From the NCBI GenBank assembly GCA_963971575.1, contig OZ020619.1, positions 27,532,800 through 27,596,799 of the forward strand: 64,000 nt of DNA, in the 5' to 3' direction. The notes beneath the pieces are model-generated. The model was not told where the DNA came from and did no database searches. It saw only the letters and a list, made by a program, of their open reading frames with translations. Each line of letters opens with the position of its first letter. Position 1 is the stretch's first letter. Origin of the DNA: Liopterus haemorrhoidalis (taxonomy: Eukaryota; Arthropoda; Insecta; Coleoptera; Dytiscidae). This document shows positions 21,064 through 33,200 of the stretch, piece by piece. The position numbers were made by a program, and so were the translations under genes.

Positions 21064-21182
21064 GTTGCTAAAGTAAGAGTTTTCTCTAACTCGAGTTAAA
21101 ATCATTTGTTTTTGTATGTAGTAGCATACAAAAACAAATGATTTTAACTCGAGTTAGGCATAACTCTTACTTTAGCAACCGG
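21064..21182. repeat. Long near-perfect hairpin
   Basis: GGTTGCTAAAGTAAGAGTT ... TAACTCGAGTTAAAATCATT ... TTTTTGTATG is followed at once by its inverted copy ending AACTCTTACTTTAGCAACC. The arms are about 55 bp with a 5-nt asymmetry and a loop of only a few bases. A related GTTTGCTAAAGTAGAATAGT end lies at 21406-21426, opposed by CTATTCTACTTTAGCAAACC at 20255. Confidence 0.8.
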
Positions 21183-21905
21183 CCATTAATAAATTAATAT
21201 TGTTACCACACGCTGAACTGTGTTCATTGTGGAGTACGGCCATACAAGGCTGTGTTTATTAATATTGTTTAGTAACATGTAAATAATTGTACAACTTACT
21301 TTTAATAAACTTTTTGAATTGAATTGAATATTAAATTTAAATTATTAAAATTGATATATTACATTTTACTATTGCCAACACTGCACGCATGCGCAGTAAG
21401 GTGGGTTTGCTAAAGTAGAATAGTACCGAATTGCCTGTAGTTTGTTTTTACAAAAATGAACAGCATATATTTAAATCTAAAAAATATGCAAGAATACCGA
21501 TATTTTGTGCGAATATCGATATTTTGCGCGATATATCGCATTTCAAATGTCGATATAAAAATATCGATATATTTTTCTAAAGTATCGATATTTTCGAAAT
21601 ATCGATATATCGTTCCCATCCCTAATCATGAGTTATGTATACGCCAGTGACTGCGCGACACATCAAATTATCTCAAGATCGTTCGATTTTCTACTTCCGT
21701 ATCCATCAAGATCAAGATGCAAATAATCCGTATCCGCGGATCTGGATTTTATGTGATTCGGCACATTACTATTATATATATGATGAGCCCCTAAACGACA
21801 TGCCCCCTATGGTTGCGGGCGTGGCTGGTGCCTAGTTACGCAACTGGTGTGTTCGTGGAATTAAAAACATTAGCTTTGCTTGACATTGAAAACAATGCTG
21901 TACAA

Positions 21906-22483
21906 CAGGGGTTCTTAAACTTATGTAGTCCGAGGACCCCTTCTGGAACATTTTTTTTTGCGTACCCCTTCTTAACCCTAGGCATTTTACGTCGTTCTTG
22001 AGACTTAATTTTTTGCTCAATAATCTCATAGGCACTACGTTATAATAAATATTGGTAAAAATGTATCGCTGGTTATTTTAATAAATGGTCTTGCGCATTT
22101 ATAGAGATGAATTTATAGCATATATAATAAAAAACATGAATGAATAAAAATAGTAGTAAAAATAATTAGAAAAGCTACAAATTATAATACGTTAAACTCA
22201 TACAAACATTTTTTGGTCAAATATTGGTCGAAATAGATCCTATTATAATATGTTTTCTGTAAATCATTTGCAGTTGAATAAAAATTATTAAATTTTTACG
22301 AATTATTGTTTAGTTATGTCAATAACTAGTTAGATAACAACAAATACAAAAAGTGTTGACCATGTAGGATTTTTATTAAATGAGTTATTTGAATAAAAGC
22401 GAAAAGTTGGGGGATGTAAAATTAATATAAAAATTGTTTCGCGTACCCCCAAGGGTCCGCGGACCCCAGTTTAAGAACCGCTG
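21906..22483. mobile_element. hAT-type element (CAGGGGTTCTTAAACT termini)
   Basis: The left end CAGGGGTTCTTAAACTTATG and right end CAGTTTAAGAACCGCTG form inverted repeats. The exact 8-bp duplication is CTGTACAA (21898-21905 and 22484-22491). Subterminal GTACCCC and GGACCCC motifs occur on both sides. It is 578 bp with no coding capacity. The terminus style matches a widespread animal hAT lineage. Confidence 0.9.
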
Positions 22484-22491
22484 CTGTACAA

Positions 22492-23464
22492 CAATTCGAT
22501 TGCATTTATATAATAAAAGAATAATTTGCTTCGCCAAAGTCCAAGAAGATTCCTATTTAATGTTTAATAATTTAGTTTAATTTATGTTCTGAAGTAAATT
22601 AAATATCTATTGAAATTCTAAAAATAGGAGCTTTATTTATTTCACATGCATGTAGATACATGTTTATAAAAAACATGGATGGATCCCCGTTTCGGAGGGC
22701 CTACTAAGTCCCCATAGCCTAGGTACCTTACAGTTCAGAAGACAGCACTTTTTTATCTCGACATAATGTAAAAAATGAATGAATACCAATCAATCTAACA
22801 GTAAATATATAGATCTTTGTGCATCTCCCAGTCCTTTGTATTTATTTAGCTATATAACAGCCACAATAATGCAATAAAGTTTTCCCCAACAACCTCAAAA
22901 AAGCATGGCCACCAAATCAGTCTTTCATTCAACTTAAATCAACTGTTTCAACCTATTTGTCTTTTGTTGTTTTCAACATACGTGCAAGAAAATGAATGAT
23001 TATATTCTTACCTTGCCCACTCCATTTTGAAAATCAAAAACTGAAATTTGAACACTTGCTGACACCACCTTGGTGACTTATTGAGTGGACTAAGTGGTTG
23101 GGGAATGGATATTAGCGACAGTTACACTGCAGTGGCCGTTGCAGCGAATTAGAGATAAAGAAATGTCTTGCCATTTGAAGAAACATATCTTAATGTAAAC
23201 ATGCTTCTATAAAATTACAATTTTGTTTAGTCTGCATGTTAAGACAAACGCATTGATATTTGGTACAATAAATGTTATGTAAACACATTTTTGTGAAGAT
23301 GCTTTAATCAGCGTCGTAGTTAAGGACCCGCGGGGCGGGGGGTGAGATGTTTTGGGAACCAAGCTACCGTGCGATCATATTTTCTTGTCAGTTACGTAAC
23401 AGTAAACAATGAGTTTAAAAATATCAAAACTGTATTCTAATCCATAGCTGAAAATTCCTATTTA
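22492..23464. other. No supported gene
   Basis: No open frame with recognisable content. A GC-rich patch at 23310-23345 (CAGCGTCGTAGTTAAGGACC) resembles one hAT terminus, but no partner or duplication was found. Confidence 0.4.
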
Positions 23465-23709
23465 ACAATGAACCAATCAGATTACTTCATTTGCCCGAAC
23501 TCACCCGAGAAACAACGAAAATATGTGTTCCTAACTTAACACCTGTTGTCAACTCATTGGCGTGTAGAGAAAAATAGTGTTCATTTAATAATCAATTCGT
23601 ATAAGGTAATAAAAATAGAATGTACGCCTATGTGTACATGTCCTTGGAAATAAGTTTGATAACTAAATGTTTCTGTCAAGTATTGCATGACGGACAAGAT
23701 TTCTTGATC
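23465..23709 (+). repeat. Dispersed repeat, copy 2, split by a hAT MITE
   Basis: Matches 3235-3490 (AACCAATCAGATTACTTCAT, CAACTCATTGGCGTGTAGA, CCTTGGAAATAAGTTTGATA). The match breaks off at the target duplication of the next element. Confidence 0.6.
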
Positions 23710-23717
23710 GCTCTGTA

Positions 23718-24013
23718 CAGGGCCGGATTTAGACTTGATAAGGCCCTAAGCTATTTGAGATATGGGACCCTTTATAAGTCCAGATATTCTATGTCAGTGA
23801 CAAATATGATTTTCGGATACCTAGAGGGTTAAACTAAAATACAATTAAGAAGTATATTGATAGTGAAATAATAAATCTTTAACTTAAAATCATTTTTATT
23901 CATAACAACTTATGTATGACAATTGCTCACTCGGACAATTTGTTTTTTGGGGTCCCAAGAAAGTGGGTGCCCGAAGCTATAGCTTGTGTAGCTTATACGT
24001 AAATCCTGCACTG
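23718..24013. mobile_element. hAT-type MITE (CAGGGCCGGATTTA termini)
   Basis: The left end CAGGGCCGGATTTAGAC and right end GTAAATCCTGCACTG are inverted repeats. The exact 8-bp duplication GCTCTGTA lies at 23710-23717 and 24014-24021. It is 296 bp and non-coding. Confidence 0.9.
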
Positions 24014-24021
24014 GCTCTGTA

Positions 24022-24700
24022 TAAAAATTTATGTATACTTGTGTGGCGGAGTATAATATTAACAAATATAGTGGTGGGAACTATGCCACTGGTTTTCACC
24101 AAAATATTAAGTAAGAACAAGTATCCAATTGGGTTATATAAGTTATATAACTATAGTAAAGGAGACTTTAGTTGACAGATGACAGCTAATTAAAGCATGT
24201 GGTTCAATGGGAGAGAACTATAGCAATAAAATTTCCATTTTTGAATAAAGCCATATCATTTGTTCACAGACAAAGCTAGAAATAGAGAAAGAGATACAAT
24301 TTGTTTCACTTGACACGCTTGTCTTCCATCTAGTGGTGGGAGCTGAAAACCCGCGCGTGTAAACAAATGGACATACGTTTAAGTTACCATATTATAATAT
24401 AACAAAAAAAAGACAAAAACTATGAACGTACGTTACAGTAAGAAGCAGAAATACGTTCTTGACATCTTAAATAAAACTGTGTGAAATAGATATATATTTC
24501 TTTATCGGTTCTCAATCGATCAATCTGTCAAGTAAATTCTCCTCTACTAAATAATATAAGGGTGGTGAATTGACCTGTCGGCCATAGTGATTTAACATGT
24601 AAAATAATAAATATGCTATTTCTTGCTTCCCTAATTGTTTTAGAGAAAAAGTGCAAGAGATAAAATTTATTTAGAATTAAAACTCTACATGTTAGGTAAG
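24022..24700. other. No supported gene
   Basis: AT-rich spacer between two DNA transposons. No coding or structural signal recognised. Confidence 0.4.
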
Positions 24701-24703
24701 TAA

Positions 24704-25529
24704 TGCATCATTTTCATGGTAGTGTCAAAGGCGCGACAGGGGTGAGAGGCGTGGTGTTATATTTACAAGTTCGTATTTCATGGTGGGGTTGGAGGCGTGA
24801 TAAGTGCGCGTTTTCGGTTTTGACAACATTTGCAACTAACCCAAATCTAACCTAAAAGTTTATACAAGTATTTGGAGTAAACGGTTATTCAATTTCATTA
24901 AATATGTCGTCAAATCGAAGGAGACGTCTACCTCTTTTTTATACATATTTAAACTTATTGCGATATGAAGAAAAGCGATGGTGGGTACGTCGCATATATA
25001 CATAGAAACAGAAGGCAACAGGGAGATTATTTTAACTTTTTGCAAAAAATGAGACACAAAAAACACAGACAGTTACTTCAATTACAAGAAAAGAATTTAA
25101 TACATAATCTTTTCTACTTGACATCACAGTTTAGAATGAAGATTCTGTTGGCCCCTGCTTAGGGGTTTATTATTAGTATACCCACTGCATGACATTTCTG
25201 CAGACCAGATATTTGAAACCGATTCCATAATAATAAACTTTGACTGCCGACAACATTGTAAAAGTCGCTATTTCGCTACAACAATTTACGTTTTTTTAAT
25301 TATTTTTTTTTTTAGGAAATTAATATAAGTGTTCCGCTAAAGATCTCACCATTCCGAAAAAATATATCTGTTTCTATGGTTTCGAAGGTGCGGCCAGCGC
25401 TAGAATTGAAATTTCTGAACTTGCGACACCGCGCCTACGACACCATGGTACGGGTTTTTTCAAAATAGAGCGACCCTATTGGTTGAATTTCTTGTTCCAC
25501 GCTTCCAACATCAGAATGAAAATGATACA
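24704..25529 (+). mobile_element. PIF/Harbinger-type deletion derivative, copy 1
   Basis: The left end TGCATCATTTTCATGGTAG and right end (inverted) TGTATCATTTTCATTCTG are flanked by the 3-bp duplication TAA (24701-24703 and 25530-25532), as usual for PIF/Harbinger. It retains the start of a transposase: an ATG at 24905 gives MSSNRRRRLPLFYTYLNLL, then RYEEKRWWVRRIYIHRNRR and [17 protein letters not shown], the conserved N-terminal WWVR.I...R..QGD pattern of Harbinger nucleases. The catalytic domain is deleted. The second copy is at 38923-39891. Confidence 0.85.
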
Positions 25530-25669
25530 TAACACTCATGCGCTTTCTGCAAGCCTTGCACCTTTTCGCTTTAGTATATGGCACATTTTTGGATTCGTCA
25601 GGATCGGATCTATTCGATTTTAGATCGATTTTTGCTTGGCTTTTCGATGAGTATACAAGGATAGGTTAA

Positions 25670-26700
25670 TAAGTGCTTACAAAACAATAGACAAACACAT
25701 TATTTTAGATAGATTCATTTTTATTACTCAACATAATCTCCTTTTAGCTCGATATACTTCGCCCAACGTTTCTCCAACTTTTTCAAACCATCCAAAAAGT
25801 AAAATTCTGGAAGACCCTCAAAATAGGCATCTGTTTCCGGTGATGACCTCCTCGTTTGACGTTAATCTTTTTCCGGCAAGCCATTTCTTCATGTTTGGAA
25901 ACAGGAAAAAGTCACAGGAGGCCAAATCTGGTGAATACGATGGATGTGGCAACCATTCGAAGCGTAATTCATGCATTTTTGCCATCGAAACTGCACCCGT
26001 GCATTTTCTTAATGGATGAGCACTTGGCCAAACGTGGGCGTTTTTTTTTTTTTTTTTCGCTCAACCGGTCCAATAACGACGCATAATACTCTCTATTTAT
26101 CGTTCGTTTAGTTTCACCGTCTTCTTTGTAGCCGGGTCGCCTCCAGAAACCCACTGTTTCGACTGTTCCTTTGTTTTTAGAGTGTTGTGGTGGATCCACA
26201 TGTTATGTATCGACGCAGAAACTCATTAGGATTGCGACGAAAAAACGCCAAACCAGCCATTGAATCGACCACACGATTGCGTTTATTCTCCACTGCGAGC
26301 AAACTTGGCAGCCATCTTGCCGATATCTTTTTAGTATCCAATTTTTCGTGCAAAATTGAAACCAGTGATCCATGTGATATGCCTGTGGCCTCAACAAGTT
26401 GGCGCACTTTGACTCGTTGATCACTCAAGACCATATCGTGGGTTTTGTCAATAATTTCTGGCGTAGTCACCTCAAGTAGACGTCTCGAACGATGTTCATC
26501 ATTTGTGGATATACGACCACGTTTAAACTCATTCACCCAATTGTAAACGGTTTTAAACGCTGGTGCAGATGTGCCATGAACTTCATCCAACTCGGCTTTG
26601 TTTTCTTTCAGTGTTTTGCCTTTCAAATGAAAGTGTTTAATCACTGCATGAAACTCGATTTTCTCCATTGCTCGAAAATAACAAAGTTTGTTTTTTTACA
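25670..26700 (-). mobile_element. Mariner element 3, decayed transposase
   Basis: On the minus strand an intact start (ATG at 26668) gives MEKIEFHAVIKHFHLKGKTL, then FKTVYNWVNEFKRGR, TTPEIIDKTHDMVL, TGISHGSLVSILHEKL, SARWLPSLL and RRNPNEFLRRYIT. It then shifts frame. Downstream pieces include NREYYASLLDRLSE (26090-26040), EEMACRKKINV-like and a FYFLDGLKKLEKRW-like C-terminus (25830-25760). The catalytic HQDN block is disrupted near 25985. The 5' TIR is missing: the element abuts the retrotransposon fragment that starts near 26741. Confidence 0.88.
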
Positions 26701-26740
26701 AGATGTACATTTTCTCACTACCAACGCAGCTGACGCTTAG

Positions 26741-28096
26741 ATCATCAACTTACGAAAGCGTTGATACTGCCCTTTTTGACTTTCTGGACCATATTTATAA
26801 AATTATCGATGATAAGGAAGTTGCAATAGGAGTATTTATTGATCTGTCCAAGGCATTTGACTATGTTGAACACCAAACTCTTCTAGCCAAACTAGAAATA
26901 TATGGAATTAGAGGACATGCTCTGGCCTGGTTTAAGTCATATCTGAGCAATAGAACACAGGCGGTTAAAATTCAGACAGACCAATCCGATACAGTCATCA
27001 TATCAGAGATCAGCGCATCAAATACTGGTGTTCCACAAGGCTCTATTACAGGGCCTACATTATTTAACTTGTATGTCAACGATCTTCCTAGACGTTTAGC
27101 CAACATCCCATTTGAAGATATGCGGACGACAACAATTTCTTAATTAGAATAAAGAAAACCGACAATCCTAATTGGCATATAGAATTGCTGTACAAATCCC
27201 TTATCGAGTGGGCTGAGAAAAATAATCTAGTAGTCAACAGTTCAAAATCAGCAGCAGTAATTTTCAAAACCTCTAGATCTAATTTAAACTTTCAGCGCAT
27301 TGAAATATTACCAGAAGTCAGTACCACTAAAATTTTAGGCCTACACATTAATTCAAATCTTACCTGGACTGAACACATTAATGAATTGTGCAAAAAGCTA
27401 AACAGAGCTCTATACGGAATGAGAATAATGTCTTCCAAGTGCAGCAAATTGGTTATGAAGAACATTTATTTCGCTAATTTTCATTCGCTTCTTAAATATG
27501 GCATAATGCACTGGGGAAAATCATCCGAGCTTCAGAGAGTTTTTGTGATTCAATAACGGGCTATTCGAATTTTAGCTAACTTAAGAAATAGAGACTCATG
27601 TAGAACGGCATTTAAAAATCTCGAAATTCTGACTGCTCCTAGTGTTTACATCTATGAAATATTAATTTTCACTTTCAAAAATATACCTTTATTACTAACA
27701 CTAACAAGTACAATCTAACACTATTTGAAAAAAGTATTAGGTATAATGCTTGTAAATTTTATAGTCATTTGCCTACAACTTTAAAGGAAATAAATAATAT
27801 AAAATTCTTTAAGAAAGAAGTGAAGTCAATTTTAATCAATAGAAACATATATTCTGTTGAGGATTTTTTTAACAACGGTTAGTCTAACATGAGTGGCTAT
27901 TTCGCTTATATTTTACTTATACATTTTATACTTTTACATTTTACACTTGTAACACTTTATAACACTTTGTATTTTATTTATTTTTTTATCATATGACTGT
28001 AATAATATTTTTTAATCAATAACTATGTTTTATAATTGACTTGTCCTGAAATTATGTAATTTTTTGGATCAATAAAGTATTATTATTATTATTATT
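26741..28096 (+). mobile_element. Non-LTR retrotransposon, 5'-truncated (copy B), with (ATT)n tail
   Basis: RT blocks in order are VAIGVFIDLSKAFDYVEHQT (about 26820-26880), GIRGHALAWFKSYLSNRTQ, SNTGVPQGSITGPTLFNLY (27020-27080), a frameshift across the catalytic FADD site (near 27120), NNLVVNSSKSAAVIF, KILGLHINSNLTW (27330-27365), LLKYGIMHWGKS (27490-27525), then C-terminal pieces to SILINRNIYSVEDFF near 27870. A 3' UTR follows with AATAAA at 28071 and an (ATT)n tail to 28096. It is inactive (frameshift at the catalytic motif, stop near 27555). Jockey/CR1-like. It lies just upstream of the first recognised opsin exon. Confidence 0.88.
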
Positions 28097-28210
28097 ACTA
28101 CCCAAAAGGAATAATTTCCAATAGGAATCAATCGAGATGAAATGACAAGGTCACTTGCAACGCTGCCTCCCGGACTATTAGAGAAAACAATTCGAAATCT
28201 ATTGTTTCAG

Positions 28211-28399
28211 AGTGGCCGAAGCTGGCGTTCACATGTTGGCATGGAATGTTCCTCCATCCGAGTTGGTTCACATCCCCGATCACTGGTTAAAGTATCCAGA
28301 ACCAGCTGCATCAGTCCATTATCTTTTAGCAATAGTTTACATCGGTTTCTTCTTTGCATCACTTGTTGGGAATGGACTGGTCATGTGGGTCTTTACATC
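28211..28399 (+). CDS. UV opsin: Opsin exon A: N-terminus and TM1
   Basis: An acceptor TTGTTTCAG ends at 28210 and the donor GTAAGT begins at 28400. The frame is open back through VAEAGVH to the acceptor, so translation may come from an upstream exon. If not, it starts at the ATG at 28233 ([19 protein letters not shown]). Codes for the extracellular N-terminus and TM1. Ends in phase 2. The 72-bp intron that follows is the only short one in this gene. Confidence 0.93.
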
Positions 28400-30226
28400 G
28401 TAAGTATTCAATTACTTTATTGATTCTCAAATACTTTGATCTTTAATGAAAATAATTAATTTTAATTTTCAGAGCTAAAACATTACAAACTCCATCTAAT
28501 ATATTTATAGTAAATCTAGCTTTTTGTGATTTTGTTATGATGTCGAAGGCCCCAATATTCATATACAACTCATTCAACCGTGGATTTGCAGCGGGCCATG
28601 TTGGATGCCAAATATTCGCATTTCTTGGTTCCGTGTCCGGAATTGGAGCTGCAATGACAAATGCTTGTATTGCCTATGATCGCTATACAACTATAGCGAA
28701 ACCATTCGATGGCAAATTAACTCGAACCAAAGCTTTAATGATGATTGTGTGTATTTGGACATACACCATTCCGTGGGCTGTGTTACCCCTGCTTGAAGTA
28801 TGGGGCAAATTTGTTCCAGGTAAATATTTTTAATAAGAGGGATTTTATTTCAATTTGTTGGATATGATGAATTCCAGTACACCATAAGATAAACTGTATA
28901 TCTTTCAAATTATTTTGTAATGGTCTGGTATTCATACGCACACTTTTATTTTGGACGTTTACCATCAGGGACGCACAGAGATTTTTTTTTTAGGGGCGGT
29001 CCGCAAATCTGGGCTGGTAAAACTTCTATTTGTTTGGTGAAAAGCTAAAAGTATAAAATGCTATCAGTTTTTAGTCACTTAAACATTTTTAAGCTCTTCA
29101 TCATATAAATAGTAGCACACATGGTACTCTCTGTCCAGCGAAAGAAGAGCGGTGCGGCAGGGGAGTATATTCCAAGGATACTTAGGCTACGGTTACACTG
29201 TATCCGTGCGTGCGGTAACGAGCGTTTACCCTGAACGTTCTTGTCCTGATCCGAAGATGGGTGGTTTCAATACATACGTGCGACAAAAACATATAAAACA
29301 ACATTGTTTAAAACAAAAAACAAATATTCTTGCCCAAAGTACTTTTTCATCTGGATGAATAATAATTATTACATGAATCTCGAAAAAATAGACAAACAGA
29401 AATGGATTTTTTGTCGGACAGAAACAAATTTTGTAACCTATTTGTTTCTGTAGAACTCCAAAGTAAAGAAGAAAACAAAATAAATAAATAAACAGATAAA
29501 TAACGAAATAAATAAATAAATAATCCCCATTGTTATGCAGCAGCATATTAACAATTCTATTCTGCTTCTAATTTTGGAAAAAAAGTCTTTGAATCAAAAC
29601 TCATATTTTTGGCCTGCTGGATGCATCAAAAAACAAACATGTTTGTGCGTCGACGCAAGTTACCGCACGCAAGTATGCATGTACTGTAACCATGCTCATT
29701 TAACTTCATGCGTTTGTTTTGTTGTCAGTTTTCGTACGTTCAAAAAATCGCACGTTTCCGCATCCAATGTAACTCCACACTTATAACCAGAGGCGGCTGT
29801 GACAGGGATGCGTTTGGACAGTATCCGCCTAAAAAATTTAATAAGGAAAACTGAATTTAAAATCTTATTTATACTTTAAAATTGCATTAAACTAGCTAAA
29901 TATATTTGCGTATAATTATTTTTAATTCAAAGATTTTTTTATACAAGTGTTGGATTTAAAAAATTCTAGATCTATAAAACAATGCTGTGGACACTACACG
30001 TTAGTGTCCCGGTACAGTGCTGCCACATGCGATTTCTAATGTATTTATCTACGCAAATAATAAAAATTGATGTAAATAGTGAATTTTCACACATTTCTTG
30101 GTTTCGCAGGTATTTATTAAGTGAATGATGATTATTTGGGATGCCAAAACAAATTTTATGTTAAAATATTTTTTTGTTAAGTTTAATTGCCTAATTCCAT
30201 TATTTAGATTTCTAAATATGTGCAGC

Positions 30227-30268
<42 letters not shown>

Positions 30269-33200
30269 CAAGTTTCATTAAGATTTTGAAAATTGCGCCT
30301 ATGCCTTCCATTGGTTGTTTTAAGTCATAACTCCGCCCCTCTGATCTCGTGTATTCAATTTCCACTGATTATTAAATTTACGCTTTTAAAAATTAAATGC
30401 AACATTTGCCCAAATATAACTAGAATTTTGGAAAAATAATTTAAACAAAATAAAAATGCAAAAAAAAAACAGAAAAAATAAAATTGTCTCGAGACTGGAT
30501 CGAACCTTAGTTTGCAAATTAGAACGCGAGCATGCTAACCATTACACTATCGAAGCATACTAGTATTGTGTGTTAGCACAAATTATTAAATATTTTACAT
30601 GGTCAAGAAAAAAACACAAAAAATGCGTTATTTTCCGAAAACATAATCTGATAAAAAATTCCGATTCACACAAATGTACATTACTTTTTTCAGATTTTTA
30701 GTTAAAACCATCTGAGCTATAGGGTGTGGGACAACATTTTTTTTGCACAATTTTTTCAAAAATCGCGTCAAAATAATTTATTTTGCAAAAATAAAATTTT
30801 GATCTTTAATCCACGTACTAAGGGCTTTCATTTGATATCCTACTCAGAATAAATCGCACAATACGCGTAGTTAAACACAAATCAAAGTAAGTGACGCCAC
30901 TGAAATGTGTTAAGCTAACTGTTGGTAATGTAATGGACGAAATTTGGTTTCTGCACAAGGAACTGGTAATATCAGCCTGTGATGAAGTTAACTTAAACGT
31001 ACTCTATGTGTTTGTGAATTTAGGACGGCGGCCTTAGCTTAGCCTGTTTATTTTGATTTTACTCAGACGTGAAACTGGATACAGTGCGTTATACCAAACT
31101 AACGTGCTTAACTATGAAACTATATTATTAATAAAAAATATTGGTCGTCATTGGCCAAAATTTTATTTTTGCCGGAATCGAACCGATATTTATTTTTTTT
31201 AATTGAACCGGAACAAAAACCGAAACGAAAAAAATAACGGTTCGAAGCCCTGTTAGAAATTACATTGCATAGGTACATTTCCTATATATATTTTTGCAGT
31301 TAAGTAAATAATAAGTGATATATTTCACGTGTATAGGTAGCGCTCACCCCGCATATATTGAACATAAAAAAAAAATCTTCATTCTAAACAATTTTCTTTA
31401 CACATTTTTGAAGTAACGTAAATAATAAGTGCAATATTTCAAGATTTTAGTTTTAGGTTGTTTTAGTTTAGAGTTCTTTTTTTTATTAAATAATAAACGC
31501 ACTTGCGCAGCGTGGTTCGATACAGAGAAGCCCAGTCTTGTTATTTATTAGCCACACTGCATATATATAAAATAGGTAACCCTTTAAGAGAGACTTTAGA
31601 TAACGTCTTTACGATTGGTCAATTATATTATCATTGTATGATGACTCTGTCATATTAAAATATAAATAATTTTACGATTAAATATTCACATTACGATTGC
31701 TACCAACTAAGTAGATATGTGAGACCAGAGCCGAAGTAAGGAAAACTTGGGCTAGGGGCAGAGCCGTAGCAATGTTTTTGGCGACCTTGGCAAATAAAAA
31801 AAAGACCTCACCTCTCAAAATCCAAATGATGAGCAAAAAAAAGGTCCTCACCTCTCAAAATCTAAGTGATAAGCAAAAAAAAATCCAAGTGATGAACAAA
31901 AAAAGGTCCTCACCTCTCAAAATCCAATCGATGAGCAAAAAAAAAGGTCCTCGCCCATAATTTGCGCCCCCTATACAAAAGGCGTCAGCGCCTTTTTCTT
32001 TAGTGCGCCCGGGGCCGTCGCTCCCCCTTTACTGCGGCTCTGTGTGAGACTAGTATTTGAGTAACTGTTAGAATATGAGCCAATCATGACGTATTTGTCA
32101 CGGGTATAGGCAGCAAATATTTTACCTTCAAATATTGTTCACTATATTTTCACAGTAGCGAATTAAGTTGCTTGGGGGCCCTGGGTGGTAAAATTAAAAT
32201 GGGTCCTCTATTATTTTAAATAGAATGGAAATATTTGTTTATAAGCTTCGGTAGCCCCCCCCCCCCTCCGGCTTCGTGGGCCCCGGGCGGCCACCCACCG
32301 CTTAATTCGCCTCTGTATTTTCACTACACGATCGGGTCTGTAGAACGGATTAGTATCGTTAAACGGGGGTCTACTGTATCCATTAAATGTACATTTTTGA
32401 CATTCGAAAGGTACGAACATGTATTAAAATTGTTTCCGGCGCTGATTTATCGCCGCCTATAAGCGCATGTTTCCAGCACTTAGTAGTGCACACGTACAAA
32501 GATTGTCATCGATGCCGGAGTACTCAAATTTCTTTATTAAAAAATGGTTTAGAATTAATGTTCCTGCACCGGTTTGTAAAACAAATCCATACCAAAATAA
32601 TCCAATTTATTCTGTCGATAAATAATTGTAAATGTCGGTAAGTCGCTTACTCAATGATACTTTATTAATAACTATGAAATATAATGCGTTCGCTACAAAA
32701 TAAATAAAAAACTCAACAAAATATCAAAAAATTTACTGCCAGCTTGTAAATAATGTTCCGAAATTTGTTTACTTATAGGCGCATAATCCATGTGTCTACA
32801 AGTGCCGATGGTCTTTCTCCGTGCCTAGATACATTTTAAAGTAAAGGGATATTTATTCTCGTTGATCGGCGTCGGCTAACCAGCGTCTATATTTTCCGGC
32901 AACGATCTTTCTGTGTTCGTACTTTACGATACTCATAGATTCATTTTTGCTTAAATATAGGGTGACCATTTTCTTAAGAAGGCATTGCGGGACGGAGCAA
33001 AAAAGAAAGGTCCTCATCTCCCAAATCCAAATGAAGAACAAAAAAAAGGTCTTCACCTCTCAAATCCAAGTGAAGAGCAAAAAAAGGTCCTCACCTCCCA
33101 AATCCAAAATGTGCACCCTACTTAAATATAGGTTTGTAACAAATGGTCTGCAGTCTTATTCAATATATCTTAATATTTGAAATAGGTACACTTAATACAT

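Larger units (their letters stand above)
19065..21624. mobile_element. Composite hAT-type element with ATCGATAT subterminal arrays
   Basis: The left end TAGGGTGGGAATTTATTTTT and right end TTCCCATCCCTA are inverted, flanked by an exact 8-bp duplication ATCATGAG (19057-19064 and 21625-21632). Both subterminal regions (19085-19170 and 21495-21612) are dense arrays of ATCGATAT/ATATCGAT, plausibly transposase-binding sites. The 2.56 kb interior has no transposase and holds several nested repeats: a CAGAGCCGGCGCGAGGG fragment with GGTCCTCACTT tandem units (19184-19400), a MITE (about 19845-20252), a foldback (20460-20805) and a hairpin (21064-21182). Confidence 0.85.

Noticed and set aside
28142..28423. 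93-codon frame overlapping opsin exon A
   Set aside because: Out of frame with clear opsin coding sequence; a shadow.
29181..29781. DNA transposon with GGTTACACTG...ATCCG ends
   Set aside because: Only an imperfect inverted similarity (GCTACGGTTACACTG against GTGGAGTTACATTGG) and no clear duplication or partner copy in this window.
29788..30345. hAT element with CAGAGGCGG and CCGCCCCTCTG ends
   Set aside because: Termini are plausible, but flanking octamers CTTATAAC and ATCTCGTG do not match, and the interior shows no support.
30486..30558. Functional tRNA gene on the minus strand
   Set aside because: A- and B-box-like strings are present, but acceptor, anticodon and T stems do not pair. 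At most a tRNA-derived relic.
31793..33115. CRISPR-like array of short repeats
   Set aside because: Units are contiguous with A-runs, lie inside MITEs with target duplications, and the genome is clearly animal. It is a minisatellite.
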